From an uncultured Eubacterium sp. (GTDB taxonomy: Bacteria; Bacillota; Clostridia; Peptostreptococcales; Anaerovoracaceae), in contig CAMNSS010000004.1 in the NCBI GenBank assembly GCA_946555345.1, positions 62,001 to 126,000 of the forward strand: a DNA stretch of 64,000 nucleotides, given 5' to 3'. This document shows, piece by piece, positions 22,859 through 31,278 of this stretch (the first letter of the stretch is position 1; every line of letters starts with the position of its first letter). The notes beneath the pieces are model-generated. The model was not told the DNA's origin. It did no database searches and was given only the letters and a program-made list of their open reading frames with translations. The translations under genes were made by a program, and so were the position numbers.

Positions 22859-23038
22859 GCCCGTTTAGCTCATGGGAGAGCATCCGGTTTCGGACCGGAG
22901 GAAAGTAGGTTCGAATCCTACAGCGGATATAGCGGTATCTTGTCAAAAAGGCACATACAGCAAACGAAGAATCTGTCTAAAAGGACACGCCTTTGCGGGA
23001 AACTGCTGTCTGGCGTTTGCAATGTGCCTTGTTTTTTT
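22859..23038 (+). ncRNA. tRNA-like / Y-RNA-like non-coding RNA
   Basis: 22859-22928 folds as a cloverleaf: D stem GCTC/GAGC, anticodon stem TCCGG/CCGGA with loop TTTCGGA (UCG anticodon position), variable GGAAA, T stem GTAGG/CCTAC with loop TTCGAAT. The acceptor stem GCCCGTT/AGCGGAT is poor at its tip (G-U, C-A) and no CCA is encoded, so it is a tRNA mimic rather than a tRNA. It is followed by a long stem, 22948-22966 with 23014-23030, and seven T (23032-23038), a Rho-independent end. The DUF2828 (Ro60-like) gene starts 15 bases later. Known bacterial Y RNAs (YrlA type) also carry a tRNA-like module and are encoded beside Ro60 and RtcB. Confidence 0.8.
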
Positions 23039-23053
23039 CAGGAGGTTGCAGCA

Positions 23054-24520
23054 ATGTTGGAATTTTTAAAGAAAACGGCGAACAGGGCTTTGACGGAAAA
23101 TCATGCGGCGGCATACAGCACTACGGAGTCGGACTGCTTGGATTTGTTCGCTTCGATCGGGGCGTTCCGGCAACAGAACGATGGCGCGATCATTGCCGCC
23201 TTTCAGCGGGCATATGCGGAAAATCCAGGCCTGGCGATGAAGATATTGTTTTACAGCAGGGATATCAGAGGCGGGCTGGGCGAAAGAAGGACGTTTCGCG
23301 TTATCATCAACTGGCTTGCCCAAAGCAAGCCTGAATCCGTGAAGAAAAACCTTATGCATATCGCCGGATTTGGCAGGTACGACGACCTTCTTTGCTTGCT
23401 CGGCACAGCCTGTGAAGCGGAAGCGCTGGATTACATACAAGAGCAATTTCAAGCGGATCTAAAAGCCTTGGAAAGCGGCGAGCCTGTCTCCCTCTTGGGC
23501 AAGTGGCTGCCGTCGGTCAACGCGAGCAGCAAGGAAACGGCCAAGAAGGCGAAGCGCATCGCGCGGGCTTTCGGCATGAACGATGCTGCGTACCGCAAGG
23601 CGCTCAGCAGGCTCAGGGCGTCGATCGGAATCATAGAGAACAAGCTGCGGGAGAGGGACTATTCCTTTGACTACGCGAAGCAGCCCTCCAAGGCGATGTT
23701 CAAATACAGGCAGGCGTTCATCCGAAACGATGCGGACAGATACCGTGCGTTTTTGCAAAGCGTCCGTTGCGGCAAGGCCAGGCTTCATGCGGAAACGCTC
23801 ATGCTGTATGAGATTATCGCTCCTGTGATGAGTTGGGGCGTATCGCCGCCTTCGCAGATACAAAAGAATGCGGTGGATGCTGCGTGGTACAGCTTGGCTG
23901 ATTTCACGGACGGGGAAAATGCGATCGCAGTCGTGGACGGGTCGGGTTCGATGTACGCCTATCGCAATCCAATGCCGGTCTCCGTTGCGCTTTCGTTGGG
24001 GATTTACTTTGCCGAGCGGAATCGGGGCGCGTTTCACAATCATTTTATCACCTTTTCGGAAAATCCACAGCTGGTGGAAATCAAGGGGCAGGATATCGTC
24101 GATAAGGTGAATTATTGCATGGGGTATGGGGAAATCGCTTCCACGAACATCCAGAAGGTGTTCGAACTGATTTTGGATGCCGCCGTGAACAATCGCGTTC
24201 CGCAGAAACAGCTTCCGAAGACCATATATATCATTTCCGACATGGAATTTGACGCCTGCCCCTGTGATGCAGGGATGACGAATTTTGCGTATGCGAAAAA
24301 ACGCTTTGCAAACTACGGCTACCAGCTGCCGCAGGTCGTCTTCTGGAATGTAGCTTCCAGGAACGGGCATCAGCCGGTGACGATGAATGAGCAGGGCGTC
24401 GTGCTTGTTTCCGGTTGTACGCCGCGGATCTTTTCCATGGTCGTAAAGGAAAAGGCCACGCCGTATGAATTTATGATGAAGGTTTTAACCAGCGGGCGGT
24501 ATGATTGCATTGCCGCCTGA
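23054..24520 (+). CDS. DUF2828 protein: TROVE/Ro60-like with vWA domain
   Basis: ATG 23054 has CAGGAGG upstream; the open frame to its left runs through the RNA gene and is not coding. The 488-residue product has an N-terminal alpha-helical repeat region (about 1-285, e.g. LGERRTFRVIINWLA; FGRYDDLLCLLG) and a C-terminal von Willebrand A domain with the metal-site motif DGSGSMY near residue 293 and a second metal-site region at SDMEFD. This is the build of Ro60-type RNA-binding rings. It likely binds the adjacent tRNA-like RNA and hands damaged RNA to the ligase encoded 12 bases downstream. Confidence 0.85.
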   Translation: MLEFLKKTANRALTENHAAAYSTTESDCLDLFASIGAFRQQNDGAIIAAFQRAYAENPGLAMKILFYSRDIRGGLGERRTFRVIINWLAQSKPESVKKNLMHIAGFGRYDDLLCLLGTACEAEALDYIQEQFQADLKALESGEPVSLLGKWLPSVNASSKETAKKAKRIARAFGMNDAAYRKALSRLRASIGIIENKLRERDYSFDYAKQPSKAMFKYRQAFIRNDADRYRAFLQSVRCGKARLHAETLMLYEIIAPVMSWGVSPPSQIQKNAVDAAWYSLADFTDGENAIAVVDGSGSMYAYRNPMPVSVALSLGIYFAERNRGAFHNHFITFSENPQLVEIKGQDIVDKVNYCMGYGEIASTNIQKVFELILDAAVNNRVPQKQLPKTIYIISDMEFDACPCDAGMTNFAYAKKRFANYGYQLPQVVFWNVASRNGHQPVTMNEQGVVLVSGCTPRIFSMVVKEKATPYEFMMKVLTSGRYDCIAA

Positions 24521-24532
24521 TGAGGAGGAATT

Positions 24533-25741
24533 ATGATTGAAGTAAAGGGAACATACAATACAGCGATCTGTTATTGCAGCGAGCTGGAAAAGTCCGCCGC
24601 TGGGCAGATAAAGGCGGTCTGCGACTGTGAGGCGTTTGCTGGAAGCAGGATCAGGATCATGCCGGATGTACACGCTGGCATGGGATGCACGATCGGGACG
24701 ACGATGACGATAGACGATAAAGTCGTTCCGGGCATGGTAGGCGTCGATATCGGCTGCGGCATGGAAACGGTAAAGATCAGGGAAACGTCACTGGATTTTG
24801 AGAAGCTCGACCAGCTCATTCGGCGCGAGATCCCTTTTGGGCGGGATATCAGAAGCGATGCGCATCCGTTCAATGGTGAAATCGACTTGCAGGCGCTTTG
24901 CTGTGCAAGGCACGTGAACCTGGAACGCGCACGGAGAAGCATCGGTACGCTGGGCGGCGGCAATCATTTCATCGAGGTGAACCGGGATGAGGCGGGCGCA
25001 TTGTACCTCGTCGTCCATTCAGGAAGCCGCCATCTGGGAAATGAAGTGGCGAAGTATTACCAAAATGAAGGCTTCCGTGCGCTTTGCGGGAACGCGCGTT
25101 TTCAGATCGACGAAATGATTGCAGAGATGAAGGCGCAGGGAAGGAGCAAGGAAATCAATAAGAAGCTGAAACAGCTTCGAAAAGAACGTGCGCTGGCAAC
25201 GCCAGTGCCGAAGGATCTGGCGTACGTGGAGGGCGCATTATTCGATGACTACCTTCATGACATGAAGCTCATCCAGCGCTTTGCCGCATTGAACCGAAAG
25301 GCGATGGTGGAGGTGATCGTAGCGGGGATGTGCGTTACGGTAGAAGAGCAGTTTACGACGATCCACAATTATATCGATACGGATGAGATGATTTTAAGGA
25401 AGGGCGCGATTTCTGCCAAGAAGGGGGAAAAGATTCTCATCCCGATTAATATGCGGGATGGAAGCCTGGTTTGCATCGGAAAGGGAAATGAAGCGTGGAA
25501 CTGCTCTGCTCCGCATGGGGCTGGCAGGCTCATGAGCAGGAAGGAAGCACTTGATTCGCTGACGATGGAACGGTACAGGCAGGAGATGGAGGGCATCTAC
25601 ACGACGTGCATCAGCAGGAGGACGCTTGATGAAGCCCCGATGGCATATAAACCGATTGGGGAGATCAGGGAGCAGATCGAGCCTGCAGCTGAAATCATCG
25701 CGCAGATTAAACCCCTGTATAATTTCAAGGCGGAAGACTAG
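24533..25741 (+). CDS. rtcB: RtcB-type RNA-splicing ligase
   Basis: A 402-residue protein joining 2',3'-cyclic-phosphate (or 3'-phosphate) and 5'-OH RNA ends with Mn2+ and GTP. Visible motifs: PDVHAGMGCTIG (about residue 43), VGVDIGCGM (metal-binding Asp and Cys), LGGGNHFIE (metal-binding His), HSGSRHLG, and APHGAGRLMSR with the guanylated His. The length is that of the shorter RtcB class often found in repair operons. It starts 12 bases after the DUF2828 stop behind GAGGAGG. No archease or RtcA gene is nearby. Confidence 0.95.
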   Translation: MIEVKGTYNTAICYCSELEKSAAGQIKAVCDCEAFAGSRIRIMPDVHAGMGCTIGTTMTIDDKVVPGMVGVDIGCGMETVKIRETSLDFEKLDQLIRREIPFGRDIRSDAHPFNGEIDLQALCCARHVNLERARRSIGTLGGGNHFIEVNRDEAGALYLVVHSGSRHLGNEVAKYYQNEGFRALCGNARFQIDEMIAEMKAQGRSKEINKKLKQLRKERALATPVPKDLAYVEGALFDDYLHDMKLIQRFAALNRKAMVEVIVAGMCVTVEEQFTTIHNYIDTDEMILRKGAISAKKGEKILIPINMRDGSLVCIGKGNEAWNCSAPHGAGRLMSRKEALDSLTMERYRQEMEGIYTTCISRRTLDEAPMAYKPIGEIREQIEPAAEIIAQIKPLYNFKAED

Positions 25742-26058
25742 AAACGCAGGGCTTCGCTAAGAGGCTGGCAGGGTATGGGGGCTTGCGGGCAGGGAATTCG
25801 ACAAGCAGCATTGCTTTCAATGGAAGATTGCGGGCGGTAAGGATGGTGTAGGGAAGGCACAGAAGCAAAAATGCAGGTGATTGGAAAAATGAGGCTGTTT
25901 TGGATAACTGCTTGCGGGTAGGAAGCCAGAAAAGCGGTGCGGCTTTGGATGGATTTGCGGGCAGGGGTGAAAATCGCAGTGCCGTTTTAAGTAGGTGCTT
26001 GCGGTCTGCAACAATGGCGCATGAGCATAACAATGCTTGCGAGGGGAGGTGCAAAAGC
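25742..26058 (+). other. Purine-rich spacer inside the repair operon
   Basis: 317 bases without a supported gene. It is built of degenerate G/A-rich words such as GCTTGCGGGCAGG and GCTTGCGGGTAGG. An open frame runs through it into the next gene but has no ribosome site. No clear promoter or terminator, so the next gene may still be co-transcribed. Confidence 0.5.
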
Positions 26059-26835
26059 ATGGAAATGAAAATCTTAGATGCGCTGAAGCGGATTGAAAAA
26101 TCGGAAACCGTGAAGATTTTGATGGCGGTTGAATCCGGCAGCCGGGCTTGGGGGGTTGCCTCGCCGGATAGCGATTATGATGTGCGTTTTATTTATAAAA
26201 GGCCGATGGCGGAATACCTGCGGCTTGAAAAGACGAGGGATGTGATTGAACTTCCCCTCGATGAAGTGTTCGATATCAACGGCTGGGATTTGTCCAAGGC
26301 GCTCCGGCTCATGCATCATTCCAATCCGGGTTTATTCGAATGGATCGGATCGCCGATACGGTATCTCGATACGGATTTTACAAAACGGCTCTCGGAGCTT
26401 GCAGCACGGTATTTTCTGTCCAAAAGCGGCATTTATCATTACCTGAATATGGCGGCGGGAAATTATAAGCGGCATTTTACGGGGGATCAGGTAGCGTTAA
26501 AGAAGTATTTCTATGTAATCAGGCCGCTGCTTGCCTGCCGCTGGGTTTTAGAAAATGGAACGCCGCCGCCGGTGCTTTTTCAAAGGCTTTTGGATTGCCA
26601 GCTCGATGATCAATACAGAAGTCTTGTGGATGAGCTTTTGGAAATCAAGACGTGTTCGCCTGAAATTAAAGAAATCACGAGGATTGAACCGCTGGATCGT
26701 TATATTGAGCAGAGCATCCGTGAAATTGAAGCGGCTGCATCCGCGATGCCGAAACGGGAAAAAATTGGCTGGGAAGCGCTCAATGCGGCTTTCCGGGAGG
26801 AGATTTGTGCAGAGGGAACAGGCTCTTTTATATGA
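26059..26835 (+). CDS. RlaP-like nucleotidyltransferase (RNA-repair associated)
   Basis: GAGGGGAGGT is 8 bases before ATG 26059 (258 residues). The polymerase-beta-type active site is clear: GSRAWG followed by SDYDVRF at about residues 27-45. The rest (WDLSKALRLMHHSNPGLFEW; YYFYVIRPLLACRW-like helix) matches the large nucleotidyltransferase family described as RNA-ligase-associated polymerase, encoded beside RtcB or RNA ligases. It may add nucleotides to damaged RNA ends before sealing. The placement right after rtcB supports this. Confidence 0.75.
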   Translation: MEMKILDALKRIEKSETVKILMAVESGSRAWGVASPDSDYDVRFIYKRPMAEYLRLEKTRDVIELPLDEVFDINGWDLSKALRLMHHSNPGLFEWIGSPIRYLDTDFTKRLSELAARYFLSKSGIYHYLNMAAGNYKRHFTGDQVALKKYFYVIRPLLACRWVLENGTPPPVLFQRLLDCQLDDQYRSLVDELLEIKTCSPEIKEITRIEPLDRYIEQSIREIEAAASAMPKREKIGWEALNAAFREEICAEGTGSFI

Positions 26836-27009
26836 TGCGATTACAAGGGATGTCGTTTGATCCGCAGGATATATTTTTTGTCCTGGCATAGAAGTATCCC
26901 CTTTCATTAAACTTTCATTTTTGCCTAACAAAAGAAGTCTGCTTCGTGCTTTGTGTTATGGTTTGCGGAAAGGAATTGATCGCAGTTGCTTTAACAAAGA
27001 AATCGTAAA

Positions 27010-27044
27010 CAGGGAGCGGAGATTTGCATAATTTCCGCTCCCTG
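27010..27044. terminator. Bidirectional hairpin closing the repair operon
   Basis: Perfect 11-bp stem CAGGGAGCGGA (27010-27020) with TCCGCTCCCTG (27034-27044) between convergent genes. T-runs are weak on both sides. Confidence 0.6.
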
Positions 27045-27106
27045 CTTTACGGATGGGGGCGTCCCTATTTCTTTTTTCTTCTTTCCTTTTTCCTCCATGC
27101 ATACGT

Positions 27107-27532
27107 CTATATGAAGATGACGGCTGTCGTCGCAATCAAAAATTCTGCCAGGATAATCGATGGATTCCAAATCCCGAAATAGAAATGGCCGATGCAATAT
27201 GCCGCACAAAACAAGAGATAGCTTCCGATGGAATACAGCAGGCAGCGCATGGTTTCCCGGCGGCGTTTTTCATGCGCAAATAGCTGTTGCTGCTGCTTTG
27301 CCAATATCTCCGTTTTGACGGATAATTCGTCGATTTCCGATGGCTTTAACAAGGCGTCGGCCGTCACCCCAAAAATTTGGCTCATGGCGACGATTTTTTC
27401 CAGCTCCGGCGTTGCTTGTCCCGATTCCCATTTTGAAATGGACTGCCTGGACACATCCAGTTTTTCCGCTAATTGTTCCTGTGTCAGATCGCTGCCCTTG
27501 CGCAGCGTGAAAATTTTTTCCGCAAGATTCAT
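27107..27532 (-). CDS. XRE regulator with two membrane helices
   Basis: A 141-residue protein: helix-turn-helix at residues 3-57 ([20 protein letters not shown]), a Gln/Lys-rich linker, and two hydrophobic segments near residues 97-115 and 120-140. Such membrane-tethered XRE proteins occur widely in Clostridia, often sensing envelope state. A tandem direct repeat GCAGCATACATT at 27549-27572 just upstream of its start is a possible autoregulatory site. 27573-27795 holds no gene. Confidence 0.75.
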   Translation of the reverse strand: MNLAEKIFTLRKGSDLTQEQLAEKLDVSRQSISKWESGQATPELEKIVAMSQIFGVTADALLKPSEIDELSVKTEILAKQQQQLFAHEKRRRETMRCLLYSIGSYLLFCAAYCIGHFYFGIWNPSIILAEFLIATTAVIFI

Positions 27533-27795
27533 TTGCTAACCTCCTCGTGCAGCATACATTATGCAGCATACATTGTTTTGCCGTATGAAAAAATTCTAAC
27601 AAATGAATCCGCCGCCTTCCATACAAAGTGCTGTGCTTTTGCGCAACTGCGGGGTGATCTATGCCGCCAAATTGTGGCGGGCGCATCTGGGTGCGCGTAA
27701 ATCAACTTTAAACTGCATTTGGGGCGTGTTTGGATGTAACTGTGCCGAATGGAAGCCGTCTGCGTTTCACGCTTTCGGTGCATCGCAATTTCCCT

Positions 27796-27999
27796 TTATG
27801 CCAGCCGTTCGATCTGCATGAGCGTATCTTTTTCCGGCAGTTCCAGATCGAGGATGTTCATGATCGCATCCACCTTTTCCGGCTGTTTTAAAGCGATTCT
27901 CCATATTTTATCCCCGCCTTCATTTGAAATCGCCCCTGAACGGATTTTGTATTCGAGAAGGTCGGCGACCTGGCTGATGATTTCGCGTTTTTCTTTCAT
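27796..27999 (-). CDS. Small hypothetical protein
   Basis: A 67-residue helical protein (KREIISQVADLLEYKIRSGA; LKQPEKVDAIMNILDLEL) with AGGAGAA before the ATG. A CCATGCGGCA hairpin lies in its leader at 28029-28057. I do not recognise it. Confidence 0.5.
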   Translation of the reverse strand: MKEKREIISQVADLLEYKIRSGAISNEGGDKIWRIALKQPEKVDAIMNILDLELPEKDTLMQIERLA

Positions 28000-28231
28000 A
28001 TTGTGTTCTCCTTTTTACATTTTTATGGCCATGCGGCATTTTTGAATTGCCGCATGGTTTATTTTACATCAGTTTGGCGTTTCATACAAGCGAAGCGGCA
28101 TGATTAAGGGATTGCGGATGTGAGGGAAAAAGAACGCTGGTAACATGGAAATTGGAGGAACGGTGAAATTTGCGGTGAATCGATTGTAAACACAGGGGGT
28201 CTTTTTATAATCATAAATTAGAAAATAATAA

Positions 28232-28285
28232 AATGTATTTGATACATATAAAACTATATGATATTTTATATGTATCAAATACATT
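28232..28285. promoter_or_regulatory. 22-bp perfect inverted repeat before the ABC exporter
   Basis: Arms 28232-28253 and 28264-28285 are exact complements around the 10-base loop CTATATGATA; the right arm ends 5 bases before the GGAGG site. It is an operator or leader hairpin. Half-sites resemble the inverted TATATGAT/ATCATATA at 29984-30009 before the regulator gene. Confidence 0.8.
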
Positions 28286-28302
28286 AGATGGAGGTTGCAT
28301 AT

Positions 28303-29949
28303 ATGAAGCAATATTGGAAGAAAAACAGGGGAATCCTAGCGGTGGCTTTGCTGTTAGGAACTTGCGCATCCGTATTTACGGCGGGCGTTTCATTGCTTTT
28401 GCAGGCGGTCGTCGATGCGGCGGTTACAAAACAACCCGGGCTGTTCGGGCAGCTTTTGCTCTTCACAGTGGCCTATGTTCTGTTTTTATGCGCCCTTAAC
28501 TTTTTAAGCGCCGTGACAGCGAAGTACCTGGCCGCAAGAATGGTCAGGCAGTACCGGCAGGATATTTTCAGCGGTATCATGAAGCGGCAGCCGATCCATT
28601 ATCATGCCGAAAATACATCCAGTTATGTTTCAGCGCTGACGAATGATATCAAGCTGGTGGAGGAAAATTATATTTCGGCTCTGCTCCTCACGTTTGAATT
28701 GGCGATTATGTTTGCTGCAACTTTGGGGATTTTAATCTTTTTGAGCCCGGCCGTGATGGCGATTCTTGCGGCGGCCCTGCTGCTGATGCTCCTGCTTCCG
28801 GCGGGAATCGGGCGTATGCTTGAGAAGAGGCAGGATCTTGTTTCAAAGCAGATGTCCCTCTTTACGGGCAAGCTAAAAGATTTGTTTTCTGGCTATGCGG
28901 TCCTGAAAAGTTATAGCCGCATCGAGGATGCGGTCGCGCGCTTTGCAGATGACAATGAACGGGAAACAAAGATGCGTTTCAAAGCCGCCAGGCTGTTCGC
29001 GCTGAACGAAGGCCTTTCCAATACGCTGTCCGTTTTATCGACTGTCGCGGTTATCTTTGCCGCGGCATATTTCGTGCTGAAAGGGCGCATTACCATGGGA
29101 ACTTTGTTGGCGCTCGTCCAGCTCAGCAGTACCTTTATGGCTCCTGTCGTTTTGCTGATGCAGAATATCCCCAAGATTCAAAGCATGAAGCCCGTCATCG
29201 CCCGCCTGAATACATATGCGGAAAGCGAAATCGGCATTCGGCGTGCAGAAGGCATTCCATCCTTTGCATCCGCAGTTGCTTTAGACCACGTGACTTTTTC
29301 CTATGATGGGCATATGCCGCTTTTGTCCGATGTTAGCTTACGTCTGGAAAAGGGCAAGAAGTATGCCATTATGGGGCGGAGCGGGTGCGGCAAAAGCACC
29401 TTGATCAAGCTGCTTTTGGGGCATTTGGACAACTATGGCGGCCGCATCTGGTATGACGGGCAAGAACTGCGGACATTAGATCCCGATAAAATCGCTGCGC
29501 TTTCCTCCGTCATACACCAGGACATCTATTTGTTTTGCGAATCGATCCGGGACAATATTCTTCTGCATGAAGATTTTTCCGCACAGGAGCTGCAAAACGC
29601 GCTCAAAAAAAGCGGGGCGGCATCATTTATCGCCGAGAAGGAAGGCGGGCTGGATTGCATGGCGGGGGAAAACGGCGCGGCGCTTTCCGGCGGGCAAAAA
29701 CAGCGGATCGCCCTTGCGAGGGCATTTATCAGGCGCGCGCCGCTCTTGATTTTAGATGAAGGTACTTCCGCCCTCGACCGCAAAACCGCATATGACATAG
29801 AAAGCCGCCTTTTGCATGATGAAGAAATTACCTTGCTGACGGTCACGCACCACCCAAATCCTGCGTTACTGCCGCAGTATGACGAGGTATATGATCTGGA
29901 AGACGGCAGGTTGAAAAAGCGTCCCGCTGGGAAAATGCCGCAGGCTTGA
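28303..29949 (+). CDS. ABC exporter, fused membrane and ATPase domains
   Basis: ATG 28303 follows GGAGG. 548 residues: six membrane helices in residues 1-300, then the ATPase with Walker A GRSGCGKST, Q-loop VIHQD, signature LSGGQ, Walker B LLILDE and H-loop THH. It forms a dimeric export pump. Substrate is unknown; a single half-transporter with its own ArsR-type regulator and strong operator suggests export of a drug or peptide under induction. The loop sequence after LSGGQ is unremarkable. Confidence 0.93.
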   Translation: MKQYWKKNRGILAVALLLGTCASVFTAGVSLLLQAVVDAAVTKQPGLFGQLLLFTVAYVLFLCALNFLSAVTAKYLAARMVRQYRQDIFSGIMKRQPIHYHAENTSSYVSALTNDIKLVEENYISALLLTFELAIMFAATLGILIFLSPAVMAILAAALLLMLLLPAGIGRMLEKRQDLVSKQMSLFTGKLKDLFSGYAVLKSYSRIEDAVARFADDNERETKMRFKAARLFALNEGLSNTLSVLSTVAVIFAAAYFVLKGRITMGTLLALVQLSSTFMAPVVLLMQNIPKIQSMKPVIARLNTYAESEIGIRRAEGIPSFASAVALDHVTFSYDGHMPLLSDVSLRLEKGKKYAIMGRSGCGKSTLIKLLLGHLDNYGGRIWYDGQELRTLDPDKIAALSSVIHQDIYLFCESIRDNILLHEDFSAQELQNALKKSGAASFIAEKEGGLDCMAGENGAALSGGQKQRIALARAFIRRAPLLILDEGTSALDRKTAYDIESRLLHDEEITLLTVTHHPNPALLPQYDEVYDLEDGRLKKRPAGKMPQA

Positions 29950-29983
29950 AAAAACTCTGCCAGCGGGTTATACTGGTTAGAAA

Positions 29984-30009
29984 TATATGATATGAATTAA
30001 AATCATATA
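29984..30009. promoter_or_regulatory. Possible operator before the ArsR-type gene
   Basis: TATATGAT (29984-29991) and ATCATATA (30002-30009) form an 8-bp inverted repeat; TATATGAT is also present at the centre of the large palindrome at 28232-28285. A shared regulator is plausible. Confidence 0.5.
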
Positions 30010-30033
30010 AAACGATAGTGGCGGAGGAAGGCG

Positions 30034-31080
30034 ATGAAACGATTACATCCTGTGTTGGAAACGCTGGGGCTTATTTACCTGGCGAAAAATTTTGAGGTGG
30101 TAAAAACGGAGCTGTTGGCTTCCCTGGAAGAGATGAATATAGAAGGGGAACGCTTTTATAATCGGCATCTATCCTATTTAGTGCAGTATGTGCGCGCTTT
30201 TAGTGAAAAATACAGCACTGGCGGCGAGGAGTCTTTTTTCTTTTCGTACAATACGGAGTTTTTTCTTGCCGTCGCTGTAGCGGCGATCGAGCTTTTCGAT
30301 TCTGCACAACAAACCCCGCAACAAACTGCGCAGGAAAATCCGCAGGACATTCCGCTGCAAGCCCCGCAGTTTGACCGGGATCGCATTCTTCATATTCTAT
30401 GCGGATTTTTTGCGGAAGCGGATGCGGACGTGCCTGATTCGTTTCATTCGATGGAAGACTGGTTTGAAGCGCTACGAACATCCGAATGTTCCGAAGACAC
30501 GAAATGGAAGCTAATGGAGCTGTTTTGCGAGCCTGTGCAAAAGTTCCAGGAGCTTTTTATGATTTACACAGCGAACCGGCCGGCGTTTGATTATGCAGCG
30601 AAACAAAATGACGCGTCTTTGTCAAAACTCATTTCCGAAGCGCCGCAGGAGCTTTCAGAGCCGATGCGGCATCTCGTGTCCGAATTGTCGCCGCAGCCAA
30701 AAGAATGTTACTTGACGGCTGTGTTCCCGCTGATCGAGTGGATGGCGCCCGGCATCATCTTTCAAGGCGTCCTTGCGGACAAGGTGGATCTCTACCAGGC
30801 GCATTTAAAAAATGCGCGGGAAGCGTTGCCGCAACTGTTAAAGCTGATCGGTGATAAGAGCAAATTCGATATTCTGTGTTTGTTGAAGGGAGGCGGGAAG
30901 TACAACTTGGAGATTGCACAGCAGCTTCAACTGACGCCGGCGACGGCATCGCATCATATGGGCATGCTTCTTTCCAATCATATGGTAAGCGTTGAAAAGA
31001 AGGGCGGCAAAGTATATTACCGCCTGAACCAGGAAACGATCAGGGAAATGCTCCGTTCGCTCGAAGAGGTTTTTCTATAA
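30034..31080 (+). CDS. ArsR-family-like regulator with long N-terminal domain
   Basis: A 348-residue protein behind GGAGG. The last 90 residues are an ArsR winged helix (KFDILCLLKGGGKYNLEIAQ; LQLTPATASHHMGMLLSNHM; KKGGKVYYRLN). The first 250 residues are an all-helical domain with a Gln/Pro linker (residues about 90-115). This build is found in Clostridia regulators adjacent to transporters. It probably controls the ABC exporter upstream; ligand unknown. Confidence 0.8.
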   Translation: MKRLHPVLETLGLIYLAKNFEVVKTELLASLEEMNIEGERFYNRHLSYLVQYVRAFSEKYSTGGEESFFFSYNTEFFLAVAVAAIELFDSAQQTPQQTAQENPQDIPLQAPQFDRDRILHILCGFFAEADADVPDSFHSMEDWFEALRTSECSEDTKWKLMELFCEPVQKFQELFMIYTANRPAFDYAAKQNDASLSKLISEAPQELSEPMRHLVSELSPQPKECYLTAVFPLIEWMAPGIIFQGVLADKVDLYQAHLKNAREALPQLLKLIGDKSKFDILCLLKGGGKYNLEIAQQLQLTPATASHHMGMLLSNHMVSVEKKGGKVYYRLNQETIREMLRSLEEVFL

Positions 31081-31145
31081 TTAATATGGAATATGCAAGG
31101 CGCCGGAACATGATTTCCGGCGGTTTTGCTGGCCGTTTTGGCGGC

Positions 31146-31247
31146 CTTTGCTGGTCTTTATGTTATTGCCGCTCTTTTGCGATTGTTTTGTTGCTTTTGC
31201 TGGCCGTCTGCTTGTGGTCTTTGCTGGTCTTTATGTTATTGCCGCTC
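31146..31247 (+). repeat. 29-bp direct repeat in a pyrimidine-rich spacer
   Basis: 31146-31174 and 31219-31247 are identical (starting CTTTGCTGGTCTTTATG). The whole gap 31086-31278 is T/G/C-rich low-complexity DNA with words like GCTGGCCGTTTTGGCGG and no credible gene. Confidence 0.65.
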
Positions 31248-31278
31248 CTTTGCGGTCGTTTTGGCGGTCTTCTTCTTG

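Noticed and set aside
22859-22932. An ordinary tRNA-Arg(UCG) gene
   Set aside because: The cloverleaf arms fit, but the acceptor stem is poorly paired at its end, no CCA is encoded, and it is joined to a long terminator stem directly before a Ro60-like gene. A tRNA-like RNA is the better reading, although a degenerate tRNA is not excluded.
22703-23053. N-terminal extension of the DUF2828 protein
   Set aside because: The open frame crosses the cloverleaf, the hairpin and a T-run, and lacks a ribosome site; ATG 23054 has a strong one.
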